DNA from: Cerina sp048266425
GTDB lineage: Bacteria; Bacteroidota; Bacteroidia; Flavobacteriales; Flavobacteriaceae
DNA length: 64,000 nucleotides
Assembly (NCBI GenBank): GCA_048266425.1
Contig: JBLWZN010000005.1
Span: 1 to 64,000 of the forward strand
Direction: 5' to 3'
Shown here: piece after piece, positions 43,308-52,805 of the stretch
How the letters are laid out: every line of letters starts with the position of its first letter
How positions within the stretch are numbered: the stretch's first letter is position 1
Program-made: the position numbers and the translations under genes
The notes under the pieces: generated by a model
Told to the model about the DNA's origin: nothing
Database searches by the model: none
The model's input: only the letters and a program-made list of their open reading frames with translations

Positions 43308-44432
43308 ATGAAATATCAAACAAAGAAAAAAGCATTGTTGTTGTTGGCGGATGGAACTATTTTCTATGGTAAATCCGTAGGAAATAGGGAAGGAACCGCT
43401 TTCGGAGAAGTTTGTTTTAATACCGGGATGACCGGCTATCAGGAGATTTTTACAGATCCTTCCTATTTTGGCCAATTAATGGTGGCCACCAATGCGCATA
43501 TAGGAAACTATGGCACGCAAAAGGAAGAAGTGGAATCAGATTCCATTAAGATTTCTGGACTGATCTGTAAAAATTTTAGTTACGATTATTCCCGTACCGG
43601 TGCGGATGCCAGTCTGCTGGAATTTCTGGATAAAAACGGACTGTTTGCCATCTCGGACGTAGATACCAGGGCACTCGTTTCCTATATTCGCGACCATGGT
43701 GCCATGAATGCCGTTATCTCCTCGGATGTGGATAATTTGGACGGACTTAAGAAAAAATTGGCCGAGGTGCCCAGCATGGATGGTCTGGAACTCGCTTCCA
43801 AGGTTTCCACCAAGGAACCTTATTTATTTGGGGATGAAAATGCAACCTATAGGATTGCGGCCTTGGACATAGGGATAAAGAGAAATATTTTAAGGAATTT
43901 GGCAAAAAGGGATATGTATATCAAAGTTTTCCCTTACAATACTTCCTATGAAGAAATGAACCAATGGAATCCCGATGGCTTTTTCTTCTCCAACGGTCCA
44001 GGCGACCCAGAGCCTTTGCGCGATGCAATAACCGCGGCCAAGGCAATACTGGCAGCTGACAAACCATTTTTTGGGATTTGTTTGGGGCATCAAGTCCTAG
44101 CTTTGGCCAATGGAATTTCCACCTATAAGATGCACAATGGCCATAGGGGAATAAACCATCCGGTTATGAACCTTGTTACGGGGAAAGGGGAAATTACTTC
44201 CCAAAACCATGGCTTCGCCATCAACAGGGAGGAAGCGGAAGCCCATCCGGATTTGGAAATTACCCATGTTCACTTAAACGACAAGACGGTAGCGGGGATG
44301 AAAATGAAGAATAGGAATGTGTTCTCGGTGCAGTATCATCCAGAAGCCAGCCCAGGACCACATGATGCCAGCTATCTTTTCGATGAGTTTTTCGAAATGG
44401 TAAAAGAAAGCACAAAAACGGCAACTAGGTAG
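43308..44432 (+). CDS. carA: Carbamoyl-phosphate synthase small subunit
   Basis: 374 residues from the ATG at 43308 (MKYQTKKKALLLLADG). Glutamine-hydrolysing subunit that passes ammonia to CarB for arginine and pyrimidine synthesis. Class-I amidotransferase site GICLGHQ with catalytic Cys, and the HPEASPGPHD segment with His/Glu, are intact. A GTG start 36 bases upstream overlaps the terminator and is unlikely. carB is not adjacent. Confidence 0.93.
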   Translation: MKYQTKKKALLLLADGTIFYGKSVGNREGTAFGEVCFNTGMTGYQEIFTDPSYFGQLMVATNAHIGNYGTQKEEVESDSIKISGLICKNFSYDYSRTGADASLLEFLDKNGLFAISDVDTRALVSYIRDHGAMNAVISSDVDNLDGLKKKLAEVPSMDGLELASKVSTKEPYLFGDENATYRIAALDIGIKRNILRNLAKRDMYIKVFPYNTSYEEMNQWNPDGFFFSNGPGDPEPLRDAITAAKAILAADKPFFGICLGHQVLALANGISTYKMHNGHRGINHPVMNLVTGKGEITSQNHGFAINREEAEAHPDLEITHVHLNDKTVAGMKMKNRNVFSVQYHPEASPGPHDASYLFDEFFEMVKESTKTATR

Positions 44433-44503
44433 GGTCGGTTAGCATTTTATGCAACGGATTGTACCCTGAGTAAAAATTGAAATCAACAAAAAAATATAAT
44501 CAA

Positions 44504-45793
44504 ATGAGTATTATCGTAAGTGTACATGCAAGGCAAATTTTGGATTCAAGGGGAAATCCAACCGTAGAGGTTGATGTGATTACAGAAAGTGGTGTATTGG
44601 GCAGGGCAGCTGTTCCTTCCGGTGCATCTACCGGTGAGCACGAGGCGGTTGAACTCAGGGATGGGGGAAAGGCATATTTGGGCAAAGGGGTCTCCAAAGC
44701 CATAAATAATGTAAACACCGTTCTGGCAGATGAAATTATTGGGATGTCGGTTTTTGAACAAAATACGATAGATCAGCTTATGATCAATCTGGATGGTACC
44801 CCAAATAAATCAAAATTGGGAGCCAATGCTATCTTGGGGATTTCCTTGGCGGTTGCAAAAGCAGCTGCCAACGAGTTGGTTATGCCATTGTATCGTTATG
44901 TAGGTGGGGTTAGTGCAAACACGCTGCCAGTACCCATGATGAATATTATAAACGGGGGATCACACTCCGATGCCCCGATCGCTTTTCAGGAATTTATGAT
45001 TATGCCCGTCAAGGCAAAAAACTTTACCCATGCCATGCAAATGGGGACTGAGATTTTCCATAATCTTAAGAAAGTATTGCACGATAGAGGCCTAAGCACG
45101 GCAGTGGGTGATGAAGGAGGATTTGCCCCTACGTTGGACGGGACTGAAGATGCTTTGGAGACCATTGGAAAGGCCGTTGAAAAGGCAGGTTACAAGTTGG
45201 GTGACGATGTAATGATAGCTTTGGATTGCGCCGCTGCAGAATTCTACGTGAACGGGAAATACGACTATACCAAGTTTGAAGGGGATAAGGGCGTAGTGCG
45301 CACCAGTAGGGAACAAGCAGATTATTTGGCCGAATTGGCCAATAATTATCCTATTATTTCCATTGAGGACGGTATGGACGAAAATGATTGGGACGGTTGG
45401 AAATACCTCACAGAAAAAATTGGGAAGAAGACCCAGTTGGTGGGGGACGACCTGTTCGTGACCAATGTAGAACGATTGTCCAAAGGGATCAAGAACGGCA
45501 TTGCCAACTCGATCCTTATTAAGGTAAACCAAATTGGTACCCTAACCGAAACTATTTCTGCTGTGAATATGGCGCATAATGCAGGCTACACTTGTGTAAT
45601 GTCCCACCGTTCCGGGGAAACCGAAGACAATACTATTGCAGATTTGGCGGTAGCGTTGAATACGGGACAGATCAAAACCGGGTCCGCTTCCCGCTCAGAT
45701 AGGATGGCGAAGTATAACCAGTTGCTAAGAATTGAGGAGGAGTTGGGCGATGTAGCCTATTTTCCCCAGGAAAATGCATTTAAAATTAAATAA
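44504..45793 (+). CDS. eno: Enolase
   Basis: 429 residues from the ATG at 44504 (MSIIVSVHARQILDSRGNPTVEVDV). Interconverts 2-phosphoglycerate and phosphoenolpyruvate. Metal ligands and catalytic segments DEGGFAP, SIEDGMDE, LVGDDLFVTN and the signature SHRSGETEDNTIADLAV are present. A TTG start nine codons upstream is possible but not supported by family length. Confidence 0.96.
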   Translation: MSIIVSVHARQILDSRGNPTVEVDVITESGVLGRAAVPSGASTGEHEAVELRDGGKAYLGKGVSKAINNVNTVLADEIIGMSVFEQNTIDQLMINLDGTPNKSKLGANAILGISLAVAKAAANELVMPLYRYVGGVSANTLPVPMMNIINGGSHSDAPIAFQEFMIMPVKAKNFTHAMQMGTEIFHNLKKVLHDRGLSTAVGDEGGFAPTLDGTEDALETIGKAVEKAGYKLGDDVMIALDCAAAEFYVNGKYDYTKFEGDKGVVRTSREQADYLAELANNYPIISIEDGMDENDWDGWKYLTEKIGKKTQLVGDDLFVTNVERLSKGIKNGIANSILIKVNQIGTLTETISAVNMAHNAGYTCVMSHRSGETEDNTIADLAVALNTGQIKTGSASRSDRMAKYNQLLRIEEELGDVAYFPQENAFKIK

Positions 45794-45810
45794 GGGTCTT
45801 AAAAGCCCGG

Positions 45811-45850
45811 AAAAAGGAGCCTTTCTTATTTAGAAAGGCTCTTTTCTTTT
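45811..45850 (+). terminator. Intrinsic terminator after eno
   Basis: GAGCCTTTCT (45817-45826) and AGAAAGGCTC (45832-45841) form a perfect 10-base stem with a five-base loop, followed by TTTTCTTTT. Confidence 0.85.
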
Positions 45851-45983
45851 GAATATATTGGCGGTTTATACGGCAGATTAGAATAAAATAATTACCTTTT
45901 GGCTATTATACCATTCTATTCAAGGAAGTCACTTAGATTGGTATAGATGTTAGAACTGAACTTGAACATAAGCACTTGTTTTT

Positions 45984-47525
45984 ATGAACAATTTTCTTTT
46001 TGTTGCCGCCGAAAACGATGGTATTGCCAATTGCAAAGCAGGAGGAATGGGCGATGTTGTCCGTGATGTACCACGTCAAATTTCATCAAGGGGAGATAGG
46101 TCCCATGTCGTGGTCCCTTCGTACTCCAGATTGCACCAAAATGGGATTTTGCTGACTACCCTAAATTTTCAGCTCCGGGGAATAATATATTTGGCCGACC
46201 TTTATGAGGTGACCCCAAAAAAAGAGTTCCCAAATCTCCATCATTATGTCATTCATCATCCAGAAATCACGGCGGGCGATATCGCCCATATTTACCATAA
46301 CGACCCAACGGAGCCTTTTTATAATGATGCCATAAAATACTTTATTTTTTGTACTGCTGTGGCAGAAGGTATTAAAAAAGGTGCCTTTGGCCAGATAGAC
46401 ATTGTCCATCTTCACGATTGGCATTCCAGTCTACTGCTATTTTTAAGGGCCTACGATCCGGCTTACAAATCATTAAAGCACATTCGGTTTGTATATACCA
46501 TCCACAATTTGGCGATACAAGGTATTCGTCCTTTTGAAAACAATTATGCTTCCTTAAAAAACTGGTTCCCGAATATTCCGATCGATCAAAAAAAATTGAT
46601 GGATTACCGGTACCAGGACTGCATCAATTTGATGGCCGTCGGTATCCGGTTTGCCGATGCCGTGCACACGGTATCCCCATCCTATAAGGAAGATGTGCTC
46701 TTGCCAAGTGCCCCGCCAGAATTCATTGGAGGGGAAAGTCTTGAAAAGGATTTGCAACAGGCAAACAACGAGGGGCGATTATTCGGAATCCTAAACGGAT
46801 GTAATTACAGCAATATACGGGTGGCGGATACCGGCCAACTATACCGAAATATTGTCAAGGCACTTTTTAGATGGCTGCAGGACGAGTCCAAGAAATACAA
46901 ATCGGACTTCTTGGCCCATACCGGTGAGAAGGTAATGCGGTATGTAGGAAATCGGCCAAAATTTATTGTGTCCAGCGTTGCCCGGCTTACCGAACAAAAG
47001 TTCTACTTTTTTAAACGATCTACCGAAGCCTTTGTCGAGGTATTGGATAAGTTGAAGAAAGTAGATGGAATCATGATGATATTGGGAACCGGTGATCCCG
47101 ACTATGAAAACCTGTTACGGGAAATGAGTTATAAATACGAAAATTTCATTTTCACGAACGGTCAGTCAGAAGACCTTATAGATTCAATTTACCTCGAATC
47201 CGATCTCTATTTTATGCCCAGCCTTTTCGAACCTTGCGGAATTAGCCAAATGTTGGCCATGCGCAACGGTATACCTTGTTTGGTCCATCATACGGGGGGG
47301 TTAAAGGATACCGTGGAACATATGAGAACCGGTTTTAGTTTTGATGGGGCCACCTATGAAGAGAAAGTAAGGAACATGGTTGCTTCTTTCGACCTTATTC
47401 TGGATATCTTTGAAAACGATAAGCCTACTTGGAAGAAAATTGGGGCCAATGCAAAAAAAATGAGATTTACATGGGAGAAGTCGGTCGATGATTATTATAA
47501 ACTTCTTTATTCGATTAGCAATTAG
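45984..47525 (+). CDS. Glycogen/starch synthase-like glycosyltransferase (GT5)
   Basis: 513 residues, GT-B fold. The N-terminal ADP-glucose motif reads KAGGMGDVVRDVPRQI (family KxGGLgDV) at about 18-33; HLHDWHSSLL and FVYTIHNLAIQG follow, and the C-domain has SSVARLTEQK and FMPSLFEPCGISQMLAMRNG with the catalytic-site Glu. It should elongate alpha-1,4-glucan from a nucleotide sugar. No branching enzyme or GlgC is near, so whether it makes glycogen is inferred from family only. Confidence 0.83.
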   Translation: MNNFLFVAAENDGIANCKAGGMGDVVRDVPRQISSRGDRSHVVVPSYSRLHQNGILLTTLNFQLRGIIYLADLYEVTPKKEFPNLHHYVIHHPEITAGDIAHIYHNDPTEPFYNDAIKYFIFCTAVAEGIKKGAFGQIDIVHLHDWHSSLLLFLRAYDPAYKSLKHIRFVYTIHNLAIQGIRPFENNYASLKNWFPNIPIDQKKLMDYRYQDCINLMAVGIRFADAVHTVSPSYKEDVLLPSAPPEFIGGESLEKDLQQANNEGRLFGILNGCNYSNIRVADTGQLYRNIVKALFRWLQDESKKYKSDFLAHTGEKVMRYVGNRPKFIVSSVARLTEQKFYFFKRSTEAFVEVLDKLKKVDGIMMILGTGDPDYENLLREMSYKYENFIFTNGQSEDLIDSIYLESDLYFMPSLFEPCGISQMLAMRNGIPCLVHHTGGLKDTVEHMRTGFSFDGATYEEKVRNMVASFDLILDIFENDKPTWKKIGANAKKMRFTWEKSVDDYYKLLYSISN

Positions 47526-47658
47526 TTCGCATTTTCTCATTTTGTTCGAATGCAATAAATAGATTTGTCAATTATCCCATAAATATATAGGGACAATTGT
47601 TATCCTTGCCCGTTTTCCTTAACTTTACATTTATCATAAAAATTAGTAAACAAATCAA

Positions 47659-48942
47659 ATGACCTATAAAGCTACTATAGAATTTCAGGGTAAAAAATAT
47701 GAATTTCCCGTTGTAATGGGTACCGAAGATGAACTCGCAATAGATATAAAGAGTTTGCGGTCCTCAACGGGAATGATTACGTTGGATCCAGGATACAAAA
47801 ACACGGGTTCCTGTGAGAGTGCCATTACATTTCTTGATGGTGAGAAGGGCATTTTGCGTTATAGGGGATATGCCATCGAAGAATTGGCGGAGAAGGCCGA
47901 TTTTTTGGAAGTAGCCTACCTTCTCATTTTTGGGCAATTGCCAAATGCGGAACAACTGCGTAATTTTCATAGGGACATAAAAGCGGAATCCCATGTAGAT
48001 GAGGAGATGAAAAAGATATTGGACGGTTTTCCAAAATCCGCCCATCCAATGGGGGTGCTTTCCTCATTGACGAGTGCCTTGATTGCTTTTAACCCGTCTT
48101 CCGTAAACGTCACCTCAGAAAAAGAAATGTACTGGGCCATTGTACGGATATTGGCCAAGTTCCCGGTCTTGGTTGCTTGGACCCTTCGCAAGAAAAAAGG
48201 GTTGCCCTTGGATTACGGGGACGATACCTTGGGATACGTGGAGAACATTCACAAGATGATGTTCAAAAGGCCCAACCACGCATACGAGCCCAATAAAGTA
48301 GTTATTGAAGCATTGGATAAGTTGTTGATACTACATGCCGACCATGAACAAAATTGTTCCACCTCAACGGTTAGGATAACCGGTTCATCCCACGCTGGAT
48401 TATTTGTTTCCTTATCCGCGGGAATTTCCGCCTTGTGGGGACCCTTGCACGGCGGGGCAAACCAAGCAGTATTAGAGATGTTGGAGGCTATAGAACGCGA
48501 TGGAGGGGATACCAAACGATATATGGCGAAAGCCAAGGACAAGGATGATCCTTTTCGATTGATGGGCTTTGGCCACCGGGTATACAAGAACTTTGACCCT
48601 AGGGCCAAGATCATAAAAAGAGCTGCGGACCAGGTTTTGGACGATTTAGGGATAGATGATCCTATTTTGGACATTGCCAAAGGACTGGAAAAGGAGGCCT
48701 TGGAAGACCAATATTTTGTAGACCGTAAACTGTATCCCAACGTAGATTTTTATTCGGGGATTATTTACAGGGCTCTTGGAATACCAACGGATATGTTTAC
48801 CGTTATGTTTGCCATGGGCCGGCTTCCTGGTTGGATTGCCAATTGGAGGGAGATGCGTCTGCGCAATGAACCCATTGGCCGACCTAGACAAGTGTATATT
48901 GGCGAAAACTTAAGGCCATTCCTCACGGTTGAAGAACGTTAG
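47659..48942 (+). CDS. gltA: Citrate synthase
   Basis: 427 residues, type-II (hexameric) citrate synthase: condenses oxaloacetate and acetyl-CoA. LHADHEQNCSTSTVRITGSSHA, GPLHGGANQAVLEML, MGFGHRVYKNFDPRA and DFYSGIIYRALGIP hold the catalytic His and Asp residues. First step of the TCA cycle. A weak promoter (TTG at 47597-47599, 20 bases, TAACTTTA at 47620-47627) precedes it. Confidence 0.96.
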   Translation: MTYKATIEFQGKKYEFPVVMGTEDELAIDIKSLRSSTGMITLDPGYKNTGSCESAITFLDGEKGILRYRGYAIEELAEKADFLEVAYLLIFGQLPNAEQLRNFHRDIKAESHVDEEMKKILDGFPKSAHPMGVLSSLTSALIAFNPSSVNVTSEKEMYWAIVRILAKFPVLVAWTLRKKKGLPLDYGDDTLGYVENIHKMMFKRPNHAYEPNKVVIEALDKLLILHADHEQNCSTSTVRITGSSHAGLFVSLSAGISALWGPLHGGANQAVLEMLEAIERDGGDTKRYMAKAKDKDDPFRLMGFGHRVYKNFDPRAKIIKRAADQVLDDLGIDDPILDIAKGLEKEALEDQYFVDRKLYPNVDFYSGIIYRALGIPTDMFTVMFAMGRLPGWIANWREMRLRNEPIGRPRQVYIGENLRPFLTVEER

Positions 48943-49063
48943 AATCATATTTTATGAAACTAAAATTCCTTTAGGACCAGTTCTTACCACGCCTTGGAAA
49001 AGTTCGGAACAGCATTTTTTGCCGTTTCAGATAAGGTGAAATAAAATATTTTTATTGTTCCAA

Positions 49064-49109
49064 CGGAGCCGCCCCTATACGAGAAATCGTTATGGGGCGG
49101 TTTCCTTTT
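49064..49109 (+). terminator. Probable intrinsic terminator after gltA
   Basis: GCCGCCCCTATACGA and TCGTTATGGGGCGGT pair with few mismatches around a GAAA loop, followed by TTCCTTTT. It sits about 120 bases after the gltA stop. Confidence 0.6.
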
Positions 49110-49205
49110 GGGCTACGGGGGAGGACTTCTTGCGCAGGCAAGATCGAGAAACCCAGATCTTTCTCTTTTGCCCAAAAATGCGAATCCCTAGCCCCAACTA
49201 TTCCC

Positions 49206-49213
49206 TATCTTTG
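49206..49213 (+). promoter_or_regulatory. -7 promoter box before the amidinohydrolase gene
   Basis: TATCTTTG fits TAnnTTTG and lies 15 bases upstream of the ATG, predicting a very short leader. The -33 box is not recognisable. Confidence 0.4.
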
Positions 49214-49227
49214 CCCAAAACAATTAT

Positions 49228-50142
49228 ATGTTGAAGTTAAACGTCCTAAACGAGACTTCCCGATTAAAGTCAGTGGTTTTGGGAACGGCAATAAGTTCAG
49301 GGCCGGTTCCAAGTCCCAGTGACGCCTATGACCCCAAATCCTTGGAACATATTTTGGCAGGTACCTATCCGACGGAAACTGATATGATAAAGGAAATGGA
49401 AGGTTTTGCAGCTGTTTTAATAAAGCACGGGGTTACGGTTTACAGGCCTACGGTGCTGGAAGATTGCAACCAGATTTTTTCGCGGGACATCGCATTTGTT
49501 ATTGAGGACAAGTTGTTCAAAGCCAATATCCTGCCCAAGAGAGAGCAGGAGTTTTTGGCGCTGGGCGAGGTCCTAGATCTAATTCCAACAGAAAATATAA
49601 TCTACCCCCCGGCAGAGGTACACATAGAAGGAGGGGATGTGATGCCTTGGAACGATTATATTTTTATAGGTACATATTCAGGGGCCGATTATCCAAATCT
49701 TATTACCGCCCGGACAAATACTTTGGCTGTGGACTATATTGCCTCCCAGTTTCCCAACAAGACTGTTAAATCCTTTGAGTTGAGAAAGTCGAATATAGAT
49801 CCCAGGGATAATGCGTTGCACTTGGACTGTTGCTTTCAACCAGTGGGTACCAATATGGCTATTTTGCACAAGAACGGGTTTCTGGTGGAGTCGGAATACG
49901 ATTGGTTGGTCGATTATTTTGGCAAGGAAAATATTTTTGAGATCACCAAGGACGAAATGTACCAAATGTACAGCAATGTTTTTTCCATTGCACCGGACGT
50001 GGTGGTTTCCGAGCAGAAGTTTACCCGGCTCAACATCTGGCTACGGGAAAAGGGATTTACGGTAGAGGAAATTCCCTATGCCGAAATTGCCAAGCAGGAA
50101 GGTCTTTTACGGTGCAGTACGATGCCCTTGGTACGTATGTGA
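49228..50142 (+). CDS. Arginine deiminase / DDAH-family amidinohydrolase
   Basis: 304-residue enzyme of the guanidine-modifying superfamily (PF02274). The catalytic triad region is complete: HIEGGD at 132-137, His198 in ALHLDCCF and Cys296 in LLRCSTMP. It should cleave a guanidino substrate such as arginine or methylated arginine to citrulline plus an amine, but substrate choice cannot be read from sequence. The next gene, ctlX-like, is 35 bases downstream and may use the citrulline. Confidence 0.82.
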   Translation: MLKLNVLNETSRLKSVVLGTAISSGPVPSPSDAYDPKSLEHILAGTYPTETDMIKEMEGFAAVLIKHGVTVYRPTVLEDCNQIFSRDIAFVIEDKLFKANILPKREQEFLALGEVLDLIPTENIIYPPAEVHIEGGDVMPWNDYIFIGTYSGADYPNLITARTNTLAVDYIASQFPNKTVKSFELRKSNIDPRDNALHLDCCFQPVGTNMAILHKNGFLVESEYDWLVDYFGKENIFEITKDEMYQMYSNVFSIAPDVVVSEQKFTRLNIWLREKGFTVEEIPYAEIAKQEGLLRCSTMPLVRM

Positions 50143-50177
50143 TTTTTAAAACGGGTGTAATAATAAAGCGAAATGGC

Positions 50178-51122
50178 ATGCAGATAACAAACACGATTTT
50201 GATGGTACGTCCTACGGGTTTCCGTATGAATGAACAGACCGCAGTGAACAATTTTTTCCAGGAAGACCTGAAGTTGCGTAACGCTACGATCAATGCCATG
50301 GCGCTTGACGAATTTGATGCTTTTGTCGAGATTTTGAGGGCCAAGGGGATTAAGGTTGTGGTAGTAGGGGATAATCCGGATACCGATACCCCGGATGCTA
50401 TATTTCCAAACAATTGGGTCTCTTTTCATGAAGAAGGTACCGTTGGATTATATCCTATGTTCGCTAAAAATCGCAGGAAGGAACGCAGGGAAGATATTTT
50501 GGATTTGTTGGAGGATGAAGGATTTGTCATAGAAAACATGATGGATTATACCGCTGCGGAGGATGAGGGCTATTTTTTGGAAGGAACCGGTAGCGTGATC
50601 ATGGACAGGGTGAACCGAAAGGCCTATTGTGCCCTTTCAGCAAGGGCGGATGAGGAACTGTTTATCGAATTCTGTGAAGATTTTGAGTATACCCCTGTAA
50701 TTTTTACGGCTTACCAGACCGTAGATGGCAAACGAATGCCCATTTATCATACCAATGTAATGATGTGTTTGGGCGAACAGTTCGCCGTCATCTGCCTTGA
50801 TGCTATCGACGATAAAAAGGAGCGCAAGAATGTAGTGGAGCATCTAAAGCAGGACGGTAAGGAAATTATTGCCATTTCGGAGGCACAGATGCATCAATTT
50901 GCCGGGAACATGTTGCAAGTGCTCGGGGCCTTTGATCAACGATATATCGTTATGAGTTTAGCCGCTTTTGAAAGCCTGACCCCGGCCCAGATCAAAAACT
51001 TGGAAAAACACGGTGAAATCTTGCACAGTGATTTAAAGACCATAGAAACCTGTGGAGGTGGGAGCGCCAGATGCATGATAGCGGAGGTGTTTTTGCCGAA
51101 AAAGGGGGGATCTGGCAAGTAA
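50178..51122 (+). CDS. ctlX: CtlX-type citrulline/guanidine hydrolase
   Basis: 314 residues from the ATG at 50178 (MQITNTILMVRPTGFRMNEQTAVNNFFQ), which begins 35 bases after the preceding stop; an earlier ATG would overlap that gene and adds unlike sequence. Family landmarks are TPDAIFPNNWVSFHEEG, MPIYHTNVMMCLGEQFAVI with the active-site His, and CGGGSARCMIAEVF with the terminal Cys nucleophile. Relatives include a citrulline ureidase that gives ornithine, CO2 and ammonia. The symbol follows this family; activity is inferred. Confidence 0.8.
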   Translation: MQITNTILMVRPTGFRMNEQTAVNNFFQEDLKLRNATINAMALDEFDAFVEILRAKGIKVVVVGDNPDTDTPDAIFPNNWVSFHEEGTVGLYPMFAKNRRKERREDILDLLEDEGFVIENMMDYTAAEDEGYFLEGTGSVIMDRVNRKAYCALSARADEELFIEFCEDFEYTPVIFTAYQTVDGKRMPIYHTNVMMCLGEQFAVICLDAIDDKKERKNVVEHLKQDGKEIIAISEAQMHQFAGNMLQVLGAFDQRYIVMSLAAFESLTPAQIKNLEKHGEILHSDLKTIETCGGGSARCMIAEVFLPKKGGSGK

Positions 51123-51151
51123 AAAAAAGCGCTGAGTAGCCATACGTAAAA

Positions 51152-52615
51152 TTATGGTATACGCATTTGCTTTTTGGTTTTCTGTTTCACCATTCCCAAG
51201 AACACTCCCGCCATAACCACCATAAAAAATGCAAAGGGCAGGGAAGTGATAATCAGCAGTTTTTGGGCGGCCACTAGTACGTCTATTTCCGGTTTTGCGT
51301 TACCCAACAAGATAAGGGCCATGGTGGCCAACAGGATAAAAACAGACCACAACAGCCGGTGTTTTTTACTTGGATTCTTCTTCCCCTTATCCGTAAACAT
51401 GCTCAGTACAAAGACAGCAGAATCTACCGAGGTGACCAGAAAACTGATCAGCAGAAAGATCGTAACCCCATTGAGCAAGGTTTCCATGGGATAGTTTTTA
51501 AAGAATATAAAGATGGACGAGAATACATTGCCAAATTCATTGTTGTACTTACCCCAACCCTCGATGATCTTAAAAGCCGATGTGCCAAAGACAGAAAACC
51601 AAAAAAAAGTGCCGAGTGAAGGGATGATCAAGACACCCAGCAACAACTGCCGAAGGGTCCTGCCCTTGGAGATCCGGGCTATAAAAATGCCGGTAAAGGG
51701 TGCCCATGCAATCCAAAAGGCCCAATAGTAAAACGTCCAGTCCGTCAAGAAAGTAATTCCAGGATCATAGTTGCCGTAGGCGAGGCTCATCGGGATAAAG
51801 TCTACCAGATAATGAAACAAGGAAAGTCCAAAAGATCGAACGATTGTCCCTACATCGCTTACAAAAAATACAAAAAGCAATAGGGCCAGGGTAACGAGAA
51901 TATTTAATTTAGAAAGGACTTTGATCCCCTTGTTTACCCCCAACCAAACCGAGAGGAAGGCTAAAATCGAGATAAGGAGAGCCAATAACAAGGTTGTCCC
52001 GACACCATAGCCACTGCCAAAAACGTGATTAAGCCCACCGGTAACCTGGGTCGTTCCCAAGCCAATGGCAGCTATAAGCCCAAAGACGGTTGTAAGAATG
52101 GTCATAATGTCTATAACGTTTCGGGCCACGGAATTTGGAAACTCATTTCTTATGGCAGCACTTATCCTAACTTCACTTTTGCGGACAAAAAGCATGTAGC
52201 CCACCACCATTGCAAAGAGACCATAAAATGCCCAAGCGGTAAAGCCCCACTGATAAAAGGTGAATTCCAGTGCCAGTATTTCGGAAGAAATATTCGATGC
52301 ATATGGCGGATGCTGTTGCATATAGACCGGTTCCTGTACGGCCCGCAACAGGATGCCGGCCCCCATGCCGGCACTGTAAAGCATGGCCGTCCATGCCCAA
52401 AGGGAATGCTCTGGCTTGCAATCTTTTTTTCCAAGTTTTATTTTGCCCCAGGGAGAGAGTGCAATTCCCAACAAAAAAAGTACACATGCCAATCCCAAGT
52501 ACAGATAAAAGTAGCCAAAATTATTGCGGACCCAGAGCGAGGCAACCTCAATGGAATTGTAGCTCCTTTCGGTGTCGACGACAACTATCAAAGAGCACAG
52601 GAACAGAATGCCCAA
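51152..52615 (-). CDS. BCCT-family transporter (betaine/carnitine/choline type)
   Basis: 487 residues from a TTG at 52615, with about twelve hydrophobic helices. TM8 carries WTFYYWAFWIAWAPFTGIFIARISKGRT, the BCCT hallmark; the TM3 glycine stretch is GMGAGILLRAVQEP, divergent from the usual GMGIGLMFWSVAEP. It should import a quaternary-amine osmolyte or related zwitterion with Na+ or by exchange. The frame stays open upstream through more hydrophobic residues (LLALSLGILFLCS) but contains no ATG, GTG or TTG there, only ATT/ATC, so the true N-terminus is unresolved. Convergent with ctlX. Confidence 0.8.
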   Translation of the reverse strand: MGILFLCSLIVVVDTERSYNSIEVASLWVRNNFGYFYLYLGLACVLFLLGIALSPWGKIKLGKKDCKPEHSLWAWTAMLYSAGMGAGILLRAVQEPVYMQQHPPYASNISSEILALEFTFYQWGFTAWAFYGLFAMVVGYMLFVRKSEVRISAAIRNEFPNSVARNVIDIMTILTTVFGLIAAIGLGTTQVTGGLNHVFGSGYGVGTTLLLALLISILAFLSVWLGVNKGIKVLSKLNILVTLALLLFVFFVSDVGTIVRSFGLSLFHYLVDFIPMSLAYGNYDPGITFLTDWTFYYWAFWIAWAPFTGIFIARISKGRTLRQLLLGVLIIPSLGTFFWFSVFGTSAFKIIEGWGKYNNEFGNVFSSIFIFFKNYPMETLLNGVTIFLLISFLVTSVDSAVFVLSMFTDKGKKNPSKKHRLLWSVFILLATMALILLGNAKPEIDVLVAAQKLLIITSLPFAFFMVVMAGVFLGMVKQKTKKQMRIP

Positions 52616-52717
52616 AGACAGGGCAAGTAGCTTGTTCTTTTGGAGAAAATCTAAAATCGCTTCGATTTTTAGGAATGGTACAGCCTAAAGATAAGGTTTT
52701 TGTTGTTTGTACTTGGG

Positions 52718-52767
52718 GTTTCTGGTTTCAAGTTTCAACGTTTCAGGGTTAACTTGAAACCAGAAAC
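52718..52767. repeat. Perfect inverted repeat upstream of the BCCT gene
   Basis: GTTTCTGGTTTCAAGTT at 52718-52734 and its exact reverse complement at 52751-52767 are separated by 16 bases. Flanking AGAAACCC and GGGTTTCT extend the pairing. It sits between the CarboxypepD_reg gene and the BCCT gene on the minus strand and may be a terminator-like or regulatory hairpin; no T tail is seen. Confidence 0.8.
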
Positions 52768-52805
52768 AGCAGAAACCCGAAACTAATTTATTTCCCCTTC
52801 GGGGG

